A stretch of DNA of 26,433 bases. It comes from a virus. Below, one piece after another: positions 14,299-22,500 of the stretch. Numbering within the stretch: position 1 is the first letter of the stretch; every line of letters begins with the position of its first letter. The notes under the pieces were generated by a model. The model did not search any database. It saw nothing but the letters and a program-made list of their open reading frames with translations, and was not told the DNA's origin. A program made the position numbers and the translations under genes. The stretch spans positions 1-26,433 of the IMG/VR virus record IMGVR_UViG_3300006790_000098. One strand, written 5' to 3'.

Positions 14299-14592
14299 AT
14301 GGAAGAACCAAAATCAAGAGCCCCTAAGATCGTTACCGGAGGAATCTACGAAGCTCCTCGCCGTGGATTCGGAACTGAGCAGATGATGTGCATCGCTCGT
14401 CTCGAGCTTCCGAACGGAAAGATCCAGGGACTGTTCCGACGTTTCGGATTAACCTTTGAGCGTTTCGAAGAGATGGGAGAGGAAATGGCCGGATGGAAGC
14501 TCATCTGGGCTCCTGGCCAAGAGAAGAAAGCTGCGCCTAAGCGCGTGGGCCGTCCCGCAAAGAAAGAGACGAAGATCGCACAAGCGAAATAG
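14299..14592 (+). CDS. Small basic protein with AT-hook-like tail, 97 aa
   Basis: A compact beta-rich centre (FGTEQMMCIARLELPNGKIQGLFRRFGLTF) is followed by a basic tail with KRVGRPAKK at residues 81-89, matching the Gly-Arg-Pro core of AT hooks flanked by Lys/Arg, which bind AT-rich minor groove. The tail is otherwise Lys/Ala-rich and disordered. It lies between adaptor and nozzle genes; AAGAGAAG precedes the ATG. A role in DNA retention at the neck or as a packaged DNA-binding protein is possible, but the motif is short and could arise by chance in a basic tail. Confidence 0.7.
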   Translation: MEEPKSRAPKIVTGGIYEAPRRGFGTEQMMCIARLELPNGKIQGLFRRFGLTFERFEEMGEEMAGWKLIWAPGQEKKAAPKRVGRPAKKETKIAQAK

Positions 14593-14611
14593 ACCGAGGT
14601 AAGGAAGAGCT

Positions 14612-16816
14612 ATGGCCTATACTCGGCACAGACTTAAAAGCGGTACTCTTCCTCTCAGAGTCGAGTCTGGAGAACTGATTTCTCCGGAGACGATTGCGTC
14701 TAAGATTGAGAACATGTACTTAACGGATGAGGGGACTCTCAGATCTGTCTGGGGTCCCGCTCCGTACGTTCCCCAGTACTCTACCGGCGCAACCCTCTAC
14801 TCAAACCTCAAGGGCATCCACCACGCTGTTATTGGAGAAGACGGAAGCCGCGAAATCTTGCTGATCCAAGACGGGGATTCTCTAAAAGTCTTCCGAGGCT
14901 GGGCTGCTGGCCCCGGTGCCGGCTCAAACATCTGGTATCCCCTCATCGCAAAGGTAGGAGCTTCGGACATAAAAGACGACTTTGGGTTCGACGACAAGCC
15001 CAGATTCCCGACGCAGTTCGAGACGACTCCCACGGGCATCGTAATCATTCCTTGTGGCGACAACTCTCGACCCTACTTCTATGATGGAAAGACTATTCTT
15101 CCTCTGGGCTATCCGACTGCCCCCGGAACCTGCGTAGGGCATGGTCCTGTTTCTCTTGGAGAAGCCCTGTTCAATAAAAGAGGATATAAAGATTTTAATG
15201 GATCAGCAACAGATTCGGGGTCACAGGCAGGATACGCTCGCCTAGGATCGATCAGCCTTGATTCTATTGATCGAACAGACGACGGCCGCGTAAAAGAAGG
15301 CCGATGGTATGCCGCTTACCAGTGGACAGATATCTGGGGCAACCTTTCTCCTCTTTCTGGGAAATCTGAAGCGGTCTCTGTTCCTTTGTCTGCAACGTGC
15401 AAGCAAAACCCTTCGGGGGCAGGCGAGGAGTTTCTTTTCGAACAAAAGTATCTCCTGTTCTGGGAAGGCATCGAGCCTGGACCCACAGGAACTATAGGAA
15501 GAGTCTTTTGCCGGACTAAGGATGTCCTTAACTCAGGCACTGCGGAGTTGTTTCGCATCCCGGCAGGACTTGTTGGAGAGTCTGCTCTTAGCGCGAATGA
15601 ATCTGACATAACCGTGCGTTTGGGCTTTACGCCTATCCCAGACAACGTCACTACAACATTCCCTGACAATATCCCAGACGACGCCCTGGTTCGACAACCA
15701 GAAGACGTCGCTCCTGTCCGACCGTTCAAGCTGTATACGCTGGCTTTCGGAAGGGGTTGGGCCGCTAACTTCTCAGACGATCCAGGCAAAATCCACCCCA
15801 GTATTCCTGGTAAGTGGGGAACTTTCCGAACTGGAGAAGAGATCTTTCCCGATCCTCGAGGATCAGAGATTACAGGAATGTTCCAGGTTCCTGATGGGCT
15901 CTTAGTCTTTACCGAAGAATCTACATTCCTGGTTGTAATTAGCTACGCAGGAGAGGGGTTCCAGACAAAGACTATTCATCCCCGCATCGGATGCGTTGCT
16001 CCCTCTTCTGTCTCTATGATGCCCGATGGCCGTGCTATTTGGCTGGGCAGGGAGGGCTTTTACTCGTACCTCAACGGATCCGTCGAGCTAATCTCTAACT
16101 CGATCCACAATGAAATCAGCCTGCTTAACTCTGCCCGACTAGTCCAGGCAGTGGCAGCGTTCGACGTTCATGAGCAGAAATACCGATGCTGGGTTGCTTC
16201 TGATGGGTCTCGCAAGAACAACCTATGCTGGGAGTACGACGGTGCTGGGTGGACTCGACGCACTGATGTGACGGCTGCTGCCGTCTGCGTGACTCAAGAT
16301 CATCGCCGCTACATGCTGACCGCAGGCGAGGCTGAAAAGCAAGGAGTCGCGAATCCTATTGAGGGCGTATACCTCCTTGACCATCAAATCCAATCTTTTG
16401 ATCCGAAGGATCGAGCTTCGATTATCCAGACTGGCTGGCTAAGAACCTTCCGATCAGAAGGTAGGGGTTCGCCTACGACTGTATACCTGTGGCTCCGAGA
16501 GTCTGGATCTGGGACGATTACAGTAGAAGTCGAGCGAGACTGGCGTGCTGGCATCGTAGAGACCGTTACTGCGAAAGCTTATCCTCCTGACGATGCTCCT
16601 CCTTTCTGGAATCAAGCAGTCTACGGGGGGACAGATGCTGACGGAGATGCGCTAACATGGAAGAAGCGGCGTCCGTACTGGACCCGAGTAGATATTTACG
16701 CGCCATCCTCTGAGACATTTCGGCTTCGGATTACGAATACAGTGCCCTGGGAGTTTCTCGGACTCGCCTTCGACGAAGTTCCACAGCCAGACACCTTCAG
16801 GAGTGCTCCGAAATGA
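14612..16816 (+). CDS. Tail nozzle / tubular protein, 734 aa
   Basis: Resembles in layout the podovirus tail nozzle proteins (P22 gp10-like, T7 gp12-like), which form a hexameric tube under the adaptor. The N-terminal part (VESGELISPETIASKIENMY) matches the opening typical of these proteins. Residues 225-260 have the FN3-style strand pattern (GRWYAAYQWTDIWGNLSPLSG). Residues about 370-500 carry propeller-like repeats: LAFGRGWAANFSD, GSEITGMFQVPDGLLVFTEES, then IGCVAPSSVSMMPDGRAIWLGREGFYSYLNGSVELIS. The C-terminal part is beta-rich (TTVYLWLRESGSGTITVEVERDW). GAGGTAAGGAAG precedes the ATG. The stop overlaps the next start (ATGA). It sits after the adaptor as in podovirus tail modules; the size is consistent with the family. 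Confidence 0.84.
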   Translation: MAYTRHRLKSGTLPLRVESGELISPETIASKIENMYLTDEGTLRSVWGPAPYVPQYSTGATLYSNLKGIHHAVIGEDGSREILLIQDGDSLKVFRGWAAGPGAGSNIWYPLIAKVGASDIKDDFGFDDKPRFPTQFETTPTGIVIIPCGDNSRPYFYDGKTILPLGYPTAPGTCVGHGPVSLGEALFNKRGYKDFNGSATDSGSQAGYARLGSISLDSIDRTDDGRVKEGRWYAAYQWTDIWGNLSPLSGKSEAVSVPLSATCKQNPSGAGEEFLFEQKYLLFWEGIEPGPTGTIGRVFCRTKDVLNSGTAELFRIPAGLVGESALSANESDITVRLGFTPIPDNVTTTFPDNIPDDALVRQPEDVAPVRPFKLYTLAFGRGWAANFSDDPGKIHPSIPGKWGTFRTGEEIFPDPRGSEITGMFQVPDGLLVFTEESTFLVVISYAGEGFQTKTIHPRIGCVAPSSVSMMPDGRAIWLGREGFYSYLNGSVELISNSIHNEISLLNSARLVQAVAAFDVHEQKYRCWVASDGSRKNNLCWEYDGAGWTRRTDVTAAAVCVTQDHRRYMLTAGEAEKQGVANPIEGVYLLDHQIQSFDPKDRASIIQTGWLRTFRSEGRGSPTTVYLWLRESGSGTITVEVERDWRAGIVETVTAKAYPPDDAPPFWNQAVYGGTDADGDALTWKKRRPYWTRVDIYAPSSETFRLRITNTVPWEFLGLAFDEVPQPDTFRSAPK

Positions 16817-17478
16817 GTTGGAAGTTCCCCAAGAATCCTGTCCTAGCAGACAGCGTTGCTGAAATTGAGAACATCAATGACTCTCTGCGCCCATTCGCAG
16901 AAGAGACGTATGGCCGACTGAACGAGCACAACTGGGCTTCTATTACCCAGGCTACTGCTAACGGAGGAGACCCGTTCGTAGCAGACGATGTGGCAGAGGA
17001 CGGAGTGTTCGTGTACCACTCTGCTGGGGTCCATTCCTCATACACTGACTTCTTAGCTGGTGGAGCGGTAAATGCCCAAGACCAAGACTTTGCTTCTTGG
17101 AGCAACTGGACAGCTTTAGACAGCTTGACCCTTAGCATTACTTGCCCCCAAACTCTGTTGTGGGTTCACGGATCTTGCCAGATTGATTGTGGTTCTATGG
17201 ATTCGTCTACTACTCCCTCTGTTCGTCTCGCGATTCGAGTAGACGGCGCTATTCTTCTGGACTCTGTAGCAGGCACCGCTGAGTGCGATAACGATGGCGT
17301 GGCCGGCATGCTCTACCCAGCATTTCCGCTGTCTACTTCTTTTGTAGTTCCCGTAGCGAGCGGAGAGCATAAAATAGATTTAGTGGTAAAGACTTCTGGC
17401 GTATCTCCTGCAGCCGTAAGTTCCACTGCCGCCTACGTCCGTTCGAGAGAACTAATCTGCTTAGAGATGAGAAGATAA
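16813..17478 (+). CDS. Beta-rich virion appendage protein, 221 aa
   Basis: A short helical N-terminus (ADSVAEIENINDSLRPFAEETYGRLNEHNW) is followed by beta-rich sequence ending VRSRELICLEMRR, with Ser/Thr/Val-rich strands such as PSVRLAIRVDGAILLDSVAG and FVVPVASGEHKIDLVVKTSG. The layout suggests a virion-attachment helix and a jelly-roll or C1q-like sandwich. Four-base overlap with the nozzle gene (ATGA). It is the first of three consecutive proteins of similar size and plan. Probable role: minor tail/appendage protein, possibly receptor contact. No family is recognised with certainty. Confidence 0.72.
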   Translation: MSWKFPKNPVLADSVAEIENINDSLRPFAEETYGRLNEHNWASITQATANGGDPFVADDVAEDGVFVYHSAGVHSSYTDFLAGGAVNAQDQDFASWSNWTALDSLTLSITCPQTLLWVHGSCQIDCGSMDSSTTPSVRLAIRVDGAILLDSVAGTAECDNDGVAGMLYPAFPLSTSFVVPVASGEHKIDLVVKTSGVSPAAVSSTAAYVRSRELICLEMRR

Positions 17479-17479
17479 G

Positions 17480-18181
17480 ATGGCTGAGATTAACTTTGAT
17501 GCTCTTGAAGAGCTTGACCAACTCAACGCAGCTTCTCTCAACACTAGGTTCGCAGAAGTCCGAAACGGCATTAATGAACTCCCAATCGATTCAATGGCGG
17601 CAGGCGCTCTTAATGAGAACCACATTCCCAGCTTAGTTGTTGGACAAGCAAGCATTCGAGTCGGCTCCGCAGCCCTCACACATAGCTATACTTCGACGAC
17701 GTACACCGTAATTACCCGAGCCGGTAACGACCTTGAGATCGATTTCGGATCTGACATCTCCTTGGGCACAGGAAACGGCGTCGGAGGTATTCTCGTGTTC
17801 TGTGAAGTCTTCGCCCGAAGACTGCGGAATACTACGAACGCTGATCCATGGTCTTATTCAGGAGCTAAAGCTTTTTTCCGAATCTCTGCTGCGCCCTCTT
17901 CTGGAGGAGCGTATGCGGCGATCAACCGTACTGAGCGATATTTCCAAGCCTTGTTCGAGGGACCAGCAGGGACGCCTAACTACGCGGGCTTAGCAGGGAC
18001 ATCTCAGCGTTTCGTTATTCCGATTCAGACATTGATCACGTCTTCAGACTCTTCTACCGTTCGGAAGATTCGAGTAGAGACTAAGGTCGCTCCTGATCCT
18101 GGCCATGGCGGAGACGCCCAGACTTTACTTTTACGGGAGAGCTATCTTTCTGCCATCGTATTGAGGTCTTCGAAAAGCTAA
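17480..18181 (+). CDS. Beta-rich virion appendage protein, 233 aa
   Basis: The N-terminus INFDALEELDQLNAASLNTRFAEVRNGINELP is a widespread pattern of tail-associated proteins (L-N-x2-F-x6-I-N-x-L), anchoring them to the virion, followed by LNENHIPSLVV. The rest is beta-rich with Gly/Ser turns (GNDLEIDFGSDISLGTGNGVGG, SQRFVIPIQTLITSSDSS, RKIRVETKVAPDPG) and ends LSAIVLRSSKS. It starts one base after the previous stop and its stop overlaps the next start (TAATG). It shares its overall plan with both neighbours, suggesting a hetero-assembly at the tail tip. Not a recognised enzyme. Confidence 0.72.
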   Translation: MAEINFDALEELDQLNAASLNTRFAEVRNGINELPIDSMAAGALNENHIPSLVVGQASIRVGSAALTHSYTSTTYTVITRAGNDLEIDFGSDISLGTGNGVGGILVFCEVFARRLRNTTNADPWSYSGAKAFFRISAAPSSGGAYAAINRTERYFQALFEGPAGTPNYAGLAGTSQRFVIPIQTLITSSDSSTVRKIRVETKVAPDPGHGGDAQTLLLRESYLSAIVLRSSKS

Positions 18182-18834
18182 TGCCTGATATTACTCTGCC
18201 GCACACCTTCGCAGATGGGAATACTACCAATGCCGCTCAGGTAGAGGAGAACACGTTTCGATCCGAGGTAACGCCTCCTACTTCCCTGAGCGTTATCAAC
18301 GGCAGGCTCGACGATGACAACAGAGAAGCTGGCTGGGATCTGAACTACTCTCACATTCAAAGGGGGGCATTGTCTGGGGGACGCTCGGTAGGATCTACGA
18401 CCAACCACCACTACTTTCAAGAAAACTTTCCCAACTTCAATCTAACTTCGGGCGACTTAGATGCGCGATACCAGATGATTCCGGGAGCTTCGCAGTCTTT
18501 CTACCTCCCGTTTACGCCTTCTCTGGTCGTCTTTACCTGGTCAATCTTCGCTGGTTACTGTGACCCTACTGCCACGGCACCGAACGTAGAAAGCCCATCC
18601 GGCGCTCGGCTACGGCTTTTCCTTAATGGAAGCCGAGTAGCTCACCGCCTCGCTCCTCAATGCCTTACCCGCACAGAAGGCGAATGGGTATTCGCGCGAC
18701 ACTGGGCGGGGCATTACTTTTGGACAGGAGCCACCCTCCAAAAAGGGTGGCACTCTGCGGGGTTAGGGATTGCCCAAACTCACTATCTTACTAATGTAAG
18801 AGTGAAACGATTCGACTTTGTTTATTTCCGATAG
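18181..18834 (+). CDS. Beta-rich virion appendage protein, 217 aa
   Basis: The N-terminus LPHTFADGNTTNAAQVEENTF...SVINGRLDDDN matches the tail-protein pattern (T-F-x-D-G, N-A-A-Q-V-E-x-N-F, I-N-G-x-L-x4-N) that often introduces short appendage or fibre-like proteins. The middle and C-terminus are beta-rich and aromatic (SQSFYLPFTPSLVVFTWSIFAGYC, RLRLFLNGSRVAHRL, ARHWAGHYFWTGATL, VKRFDFVYF). It is third in the trio at 16813-18834. An internal 8-bp perfect hairpin (18730-18751) is present. Role: minor virion or tail-tip protein; whether it binds host receptor cannot be judged. Confidence 0.72.
   Translation: MPDITLPHTFADGNTTNAAQVEENTFRSEVTPPTSLSVINGRLDDDNREAGWDLNYSHIQRGALSGGRSVGSTTNHHYFQENFPNFNLTSGDLDARYQMIPGASQSFYLPFTPSLVVFTWSIFAGYCDPTATAPNVESPSGARLRLFLNGSRVAHRLAPQCLTRTEGEWVFARHWAGHYFWTGATLQKGWHSAGLGIAQTHYLTNVRVKRFDFVYFR
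18730..18751 (+). other. Intragenic perfect hairpin
   Basis: GCCACCCT pairs with AGGGTGGC across a six-base loop (CCAAAA) inside the third appendage gene. Perfect stems of this length are noteworthy but may be chance in a coding frame. No T tract follows. Confidence 0.3.
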
Positions 18835-18843
18835 GAGGCCGAC

Positions 18844-19578
18844 ATGGCAGTAGTAAGAGATTTCCTTTCCGCCCCAGGATTCGGCAGCTACAAAAAAGCT
18901 CTCCAGAAAGATGCTGGAAAGCTCCGCCAAGGACTGACTGCATTCGGCCCTTCGGAAGCCTACAAACAACAGCAGAAAGTTAACGTAGCGTCTGACATTG
19001 ATAAGCAACTCAAGGCCACTACCGAAGGAATGATCGAAGGGCAGCAAAATCCCTTAAAGATGGCAAAGGAAATTGGCAAGGCTGCGGCTGAAGCGTCTGC
19101 CGGAGCGAGCTTGGGCGTGGAGCAGAAAGCTCTTGAAGTCGCCCAGGCAGAGCAGCAAAATGCTCAGAAGCTCCTCAACGCAGAAGCAGACCGAAGAAAC
19201 GCCATAATCACAGAAGGCCTCGGGTTAGTGTCGGGGGGCATTAGTGATTTCGGAAAACAACAGTCAGAAGAGGGCAAGGAAAACTTAGGCAAGGTTGCTC
19301 AGATCGCTTCTATCGCACTGCCCCTCCTCCTTTGCTGGGTTGCCCGAGAGGTTGTGCCTGGCCGTTGGAGAGACTGCCGTACTTACATCCTGTTCGGCGC
19401 ACCGAAATGGTTCCGCGCTTTCTACATCAAGCATGGTCCTGCAATCGCAGCATGGCTACGCCGACACCCCTGGGCAAAGACTCCCCTCGTGCCTCTCTTC
19501 CGTTATTTTGCATGGCGAGGCAAGCGCATGGGTGAGCAAGACCCTAAACTCATCGAACTTCAAGCTGACTTTCTGTAG
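18844..19578 (+). CDS. Internal virion protein with C-terminal CWVARE module, 244 aa
   Basis: The first 160 residues are helical and Ala/Gln/Lys-rich (KQQQKVNVASDIDKQLKATTEG, KEIGKAAAEASAGASLGVEQKALEVAQAEQQ). A hydrophobic hinge (IASIALPLLLC) leads into a Trp/Arg-rich C-terminal module beginning CWVAREV at residues 164-170, continuing WFRAFYIKHGPAIAAWLRRHP and ending in a basic stretch (RYFAWRGKRMG). That module, with the starting CWVAR motif and repeated aromatic/basic helices, recurs at the end of internal or tail proteins of many podovirus-like phages; its function is unknown. AGGAGG precedes the ATG. The gene leads into two giant internal-protein genes and is likely part of the ejected set. 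Confidence 0.78.
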   Translation: MAVVRDFLSAPGFGSYKKALQKDAGKLRQGLTAFGPSEAYKQQQKVNVASDIDKQLKATTEGMIEGQQNPLKMAKEIGKAAAEASAGASLGVEQKALEVAQAEQQNAQKLLNAEADRRNAIITEGLGLVSGGISDFGKQQSEEGKENLGKVAQIASIALPLLLCWVAREVVPGRWRDCRTYILFGAPKWFRAFYIKHGPAIAAWLRRHPWAKTPLVPLFRYFAWRGKRMGEQDPKLIELQADFL

Positions 19579-19586
19579 GATTAACC

Positions 19587-22500
19587 ATGGCCAGAAATCT
19601 CTCTAGTGTCCGGAATGTAGGTCTTCGAGAAAGCGTTGACCAGATTATTCGCCAAAGCCAGCGTGATGCTGCTCGTGCCGCAGGCGATACCGACATCGAA
19701 CCCCGCCAGTTCCTGACACAACAGGAGCAACTAAAGCTTCAACGAGAGGGACTGAAGCAGTGGAACGACTACCTCCGGGCAGTCGCGACCTACCGCGATA
19801 GCCAGACGAAAAGCCTCAAAGAAGAGCTTGCCCTAAAGACGCAGGCCCTCAAGACCCTTGAAGGAATCGGAAGAGCAGGCCAACAAGCCGGTGCCTCACA
19901 AAATCGAGTTAACATCGCCGGAAACCTAAGCCTTGCTTCAGAAAACAACGAGCTTGCGATCAAAGCGCTCGAAGAGATGGCCGCAGATCTTCCAGCCAAA
20001 GATGAAGCCACGGTCCTTAATCTTGCCAACGACATCGAAACGGGGAACTGGGGCACATCAATCCAAGACATTGTGAATGAGAACCCTGCTCTTTTTATTG
20101 AACACTACCCCGCTGTGATGGCGCGTCTTGGAGACGTACTGGGAACGACCCCCGCGTCTCTTGAGCGGGTTCTTATTGATGAATCTACGAGCACAAACCA
20201 GCCGCAGATTACCCGAATCTTCACGGAAGGACAGCGGCGGCATGCGGGGGCCTTGGATCGAATTGAAGAGCTTCTTGATACTGCAGAAAGAGCAGAGGAT
20301 GCGGCCGACCGACTAATCACGTCTACTCCTGAGAGCCGAGAAGCTTTCGCACTGGCCAAACAAATCCTGGACGCTGACCCTAATAACCCTGATGCTACTC
20401 TCCAATCTCTCGGCGCTGGGCCAGGAACTGCCATGGATGATCTTCCAGGCAGTGAGATGTACGAGCAGTTCCTAAAAACTGTCGGAGACGTCGAGACAGA
20501 GGTGTATGCTCGTCAGCTTTTTGAAGCTACGATCAATGATCCTCTCTTCAATGAGTACGTCAGGTCTCAAGGATACGACCCCGATCAGCTTTCTTTCGGG
20601 CAGAAGGAACAACTTCTTACCCCGCTGATTACCCAGCGCCGTAGGGAGCAGGGCCGAGACTTTGTCGCTGGCCAAGCCTACGTCGCTGCTCAGACTCTTG
20701 CTGCTCTGGATCCCAGAGACGATGTCGCTCCCACATTTACAGAGGTTCTAGACGCTCTCATCATGGGCTCTACTCGTCCCTTCAAAGTTATCCGAGAGCT
20801 TAGAAGGCTTGGAAAGCAAAAAAGAGTCCGCCAAGTCCAGCAAGAACTGCAGCGTCAGGCAGACCAGGGCATCGTTCCTACTGAAGTCGAGCAGGATCTG
20901 CCCCGTGTCTCTGCTGAAGAACAGCAGCGAGCCACAGAGAATCTCCGCCGGGCAACAGAAGCCGCTGAAGCTGGAGAAGCTCCCGCCGCCGCAGAGGCAG
21001 AAGCAGCACCTGAAGCTCCAGCAGAAGCTCCAACAGAAGCAGCGCCCGAGACTCGTATGCCTAGTCAGGCAGTGATCGACAGTCTCCAGTCAAACGCAGA
21101 CCGCTTCGGTGCTCGTCCTACGATTCAACTCGATTCAGGAGAGGAAGTCTTCGTCATCCCAGACGGAGGCGGCAAGCTCTATCAGATGGTTGACGGCCAA
21201 CTCCAAGAGTACGCACCTGCTGGAGCCCCCGAGCCCGCTGCTCCAGAAGCAGCGCCTCAGCCTGCAACGTCATTGGAGCAGGCAGGAGCCACGAATATCG
21301 TTTCTCCTGCTGGAGATCCTTACGGTCCCTATGGTCAGTTCGAAGATGGATCTGTCGGATTCATGCGAGACGGAAAGCTCGTCCGCGTCCGTCCTGGGCA
21401 AAGAGGGTACGACAGTATCCGATCTGTGCTCAGCGGCGGAGAAGCCCTTATTGAGGGTGATGCAGGCGATGGCACAGGAGATGATGCTCCTCCTTCGGAT
21501 GGAAAGCAGGGAAGTTTGTTCAACAACATTGCTGCGGGGATTACAGGTTCTACCGATTCTCAAGCCGCAGAAATGATGGACAACGAAGAACTTCTCCAAA
21601 AGGCTGAAGAGGATAGTCCACTCGGGGAGGCGGCCAGAAGAGAAGCAGATCGAAGAGACAACAACGCTATTCAACTTTTTAAGGATGGCCTTGTCTCGTA
21701 CGAGGACGCAGTCAGTCGAATGATTCGACCTCGAGATTTTAGAGAAGAAGCCCCACCCGAGCCACTCGCAGTAACACAAGGGGAAGGCAGAGATCCTTTC
21801 CAGAGTTTCCTCCCATCCTCTCCGGCAAGAGGAGAAGAGGCTTCGGCTCCGGCTCCGGCTTCTGGAGGGCCCGTTAGGGTCGAGCCTCTCGAGTTCAGTG
21901 CTTCTGAAATCGTCGAAGATCGCGGAGCATTCGATGACCCCGTAGGGGATGCGGAGAGAGCACGGCAGATTATGGAGGAGGTCAGGAAAAGAAGACTTCG
22001 GATGCAGAACCCAAACATGGTGAACATCGACGAAGATCCCGCCGTCTATGCGGGCCGTACAGGCCGTACAATTTCTCCGACTCGAGTTGCTCCACTTGAG
22101 ATCGAAGGGACGCCTCCCCCACTCGAAGAACTCGACTTTAGCACCATGAGCCGAGACGAAGCCATGGCAGAAGCGCGAGAATACCAACGAGTTCTTGAAG
22201 GTCAGGGGCTTTCTCCTGATCAAGTCTACGAAGAGATGGAACGCCGAATCTACTCCAAGAATCCAGAGGTCTTTGCTCCAGTGATGGCAGAACCTATGGG
22301 CACTCAGGAAGACATCGATCGGCTTCGGGCCGCAGGAGGAAGACCTGCAGGGTCCCCAACGCGAGTGGCCCCACTTGAGATCAGCCGCAAAGAGATCGAA
22401 AGAGATCGTGAAGCGTTTGATGATCCTCGAGGAGACGCCGAAACCGCATCTCGGATTATGAGAGAAAACAGACAGAGGCGACTTCGGACGTACAACCCGA

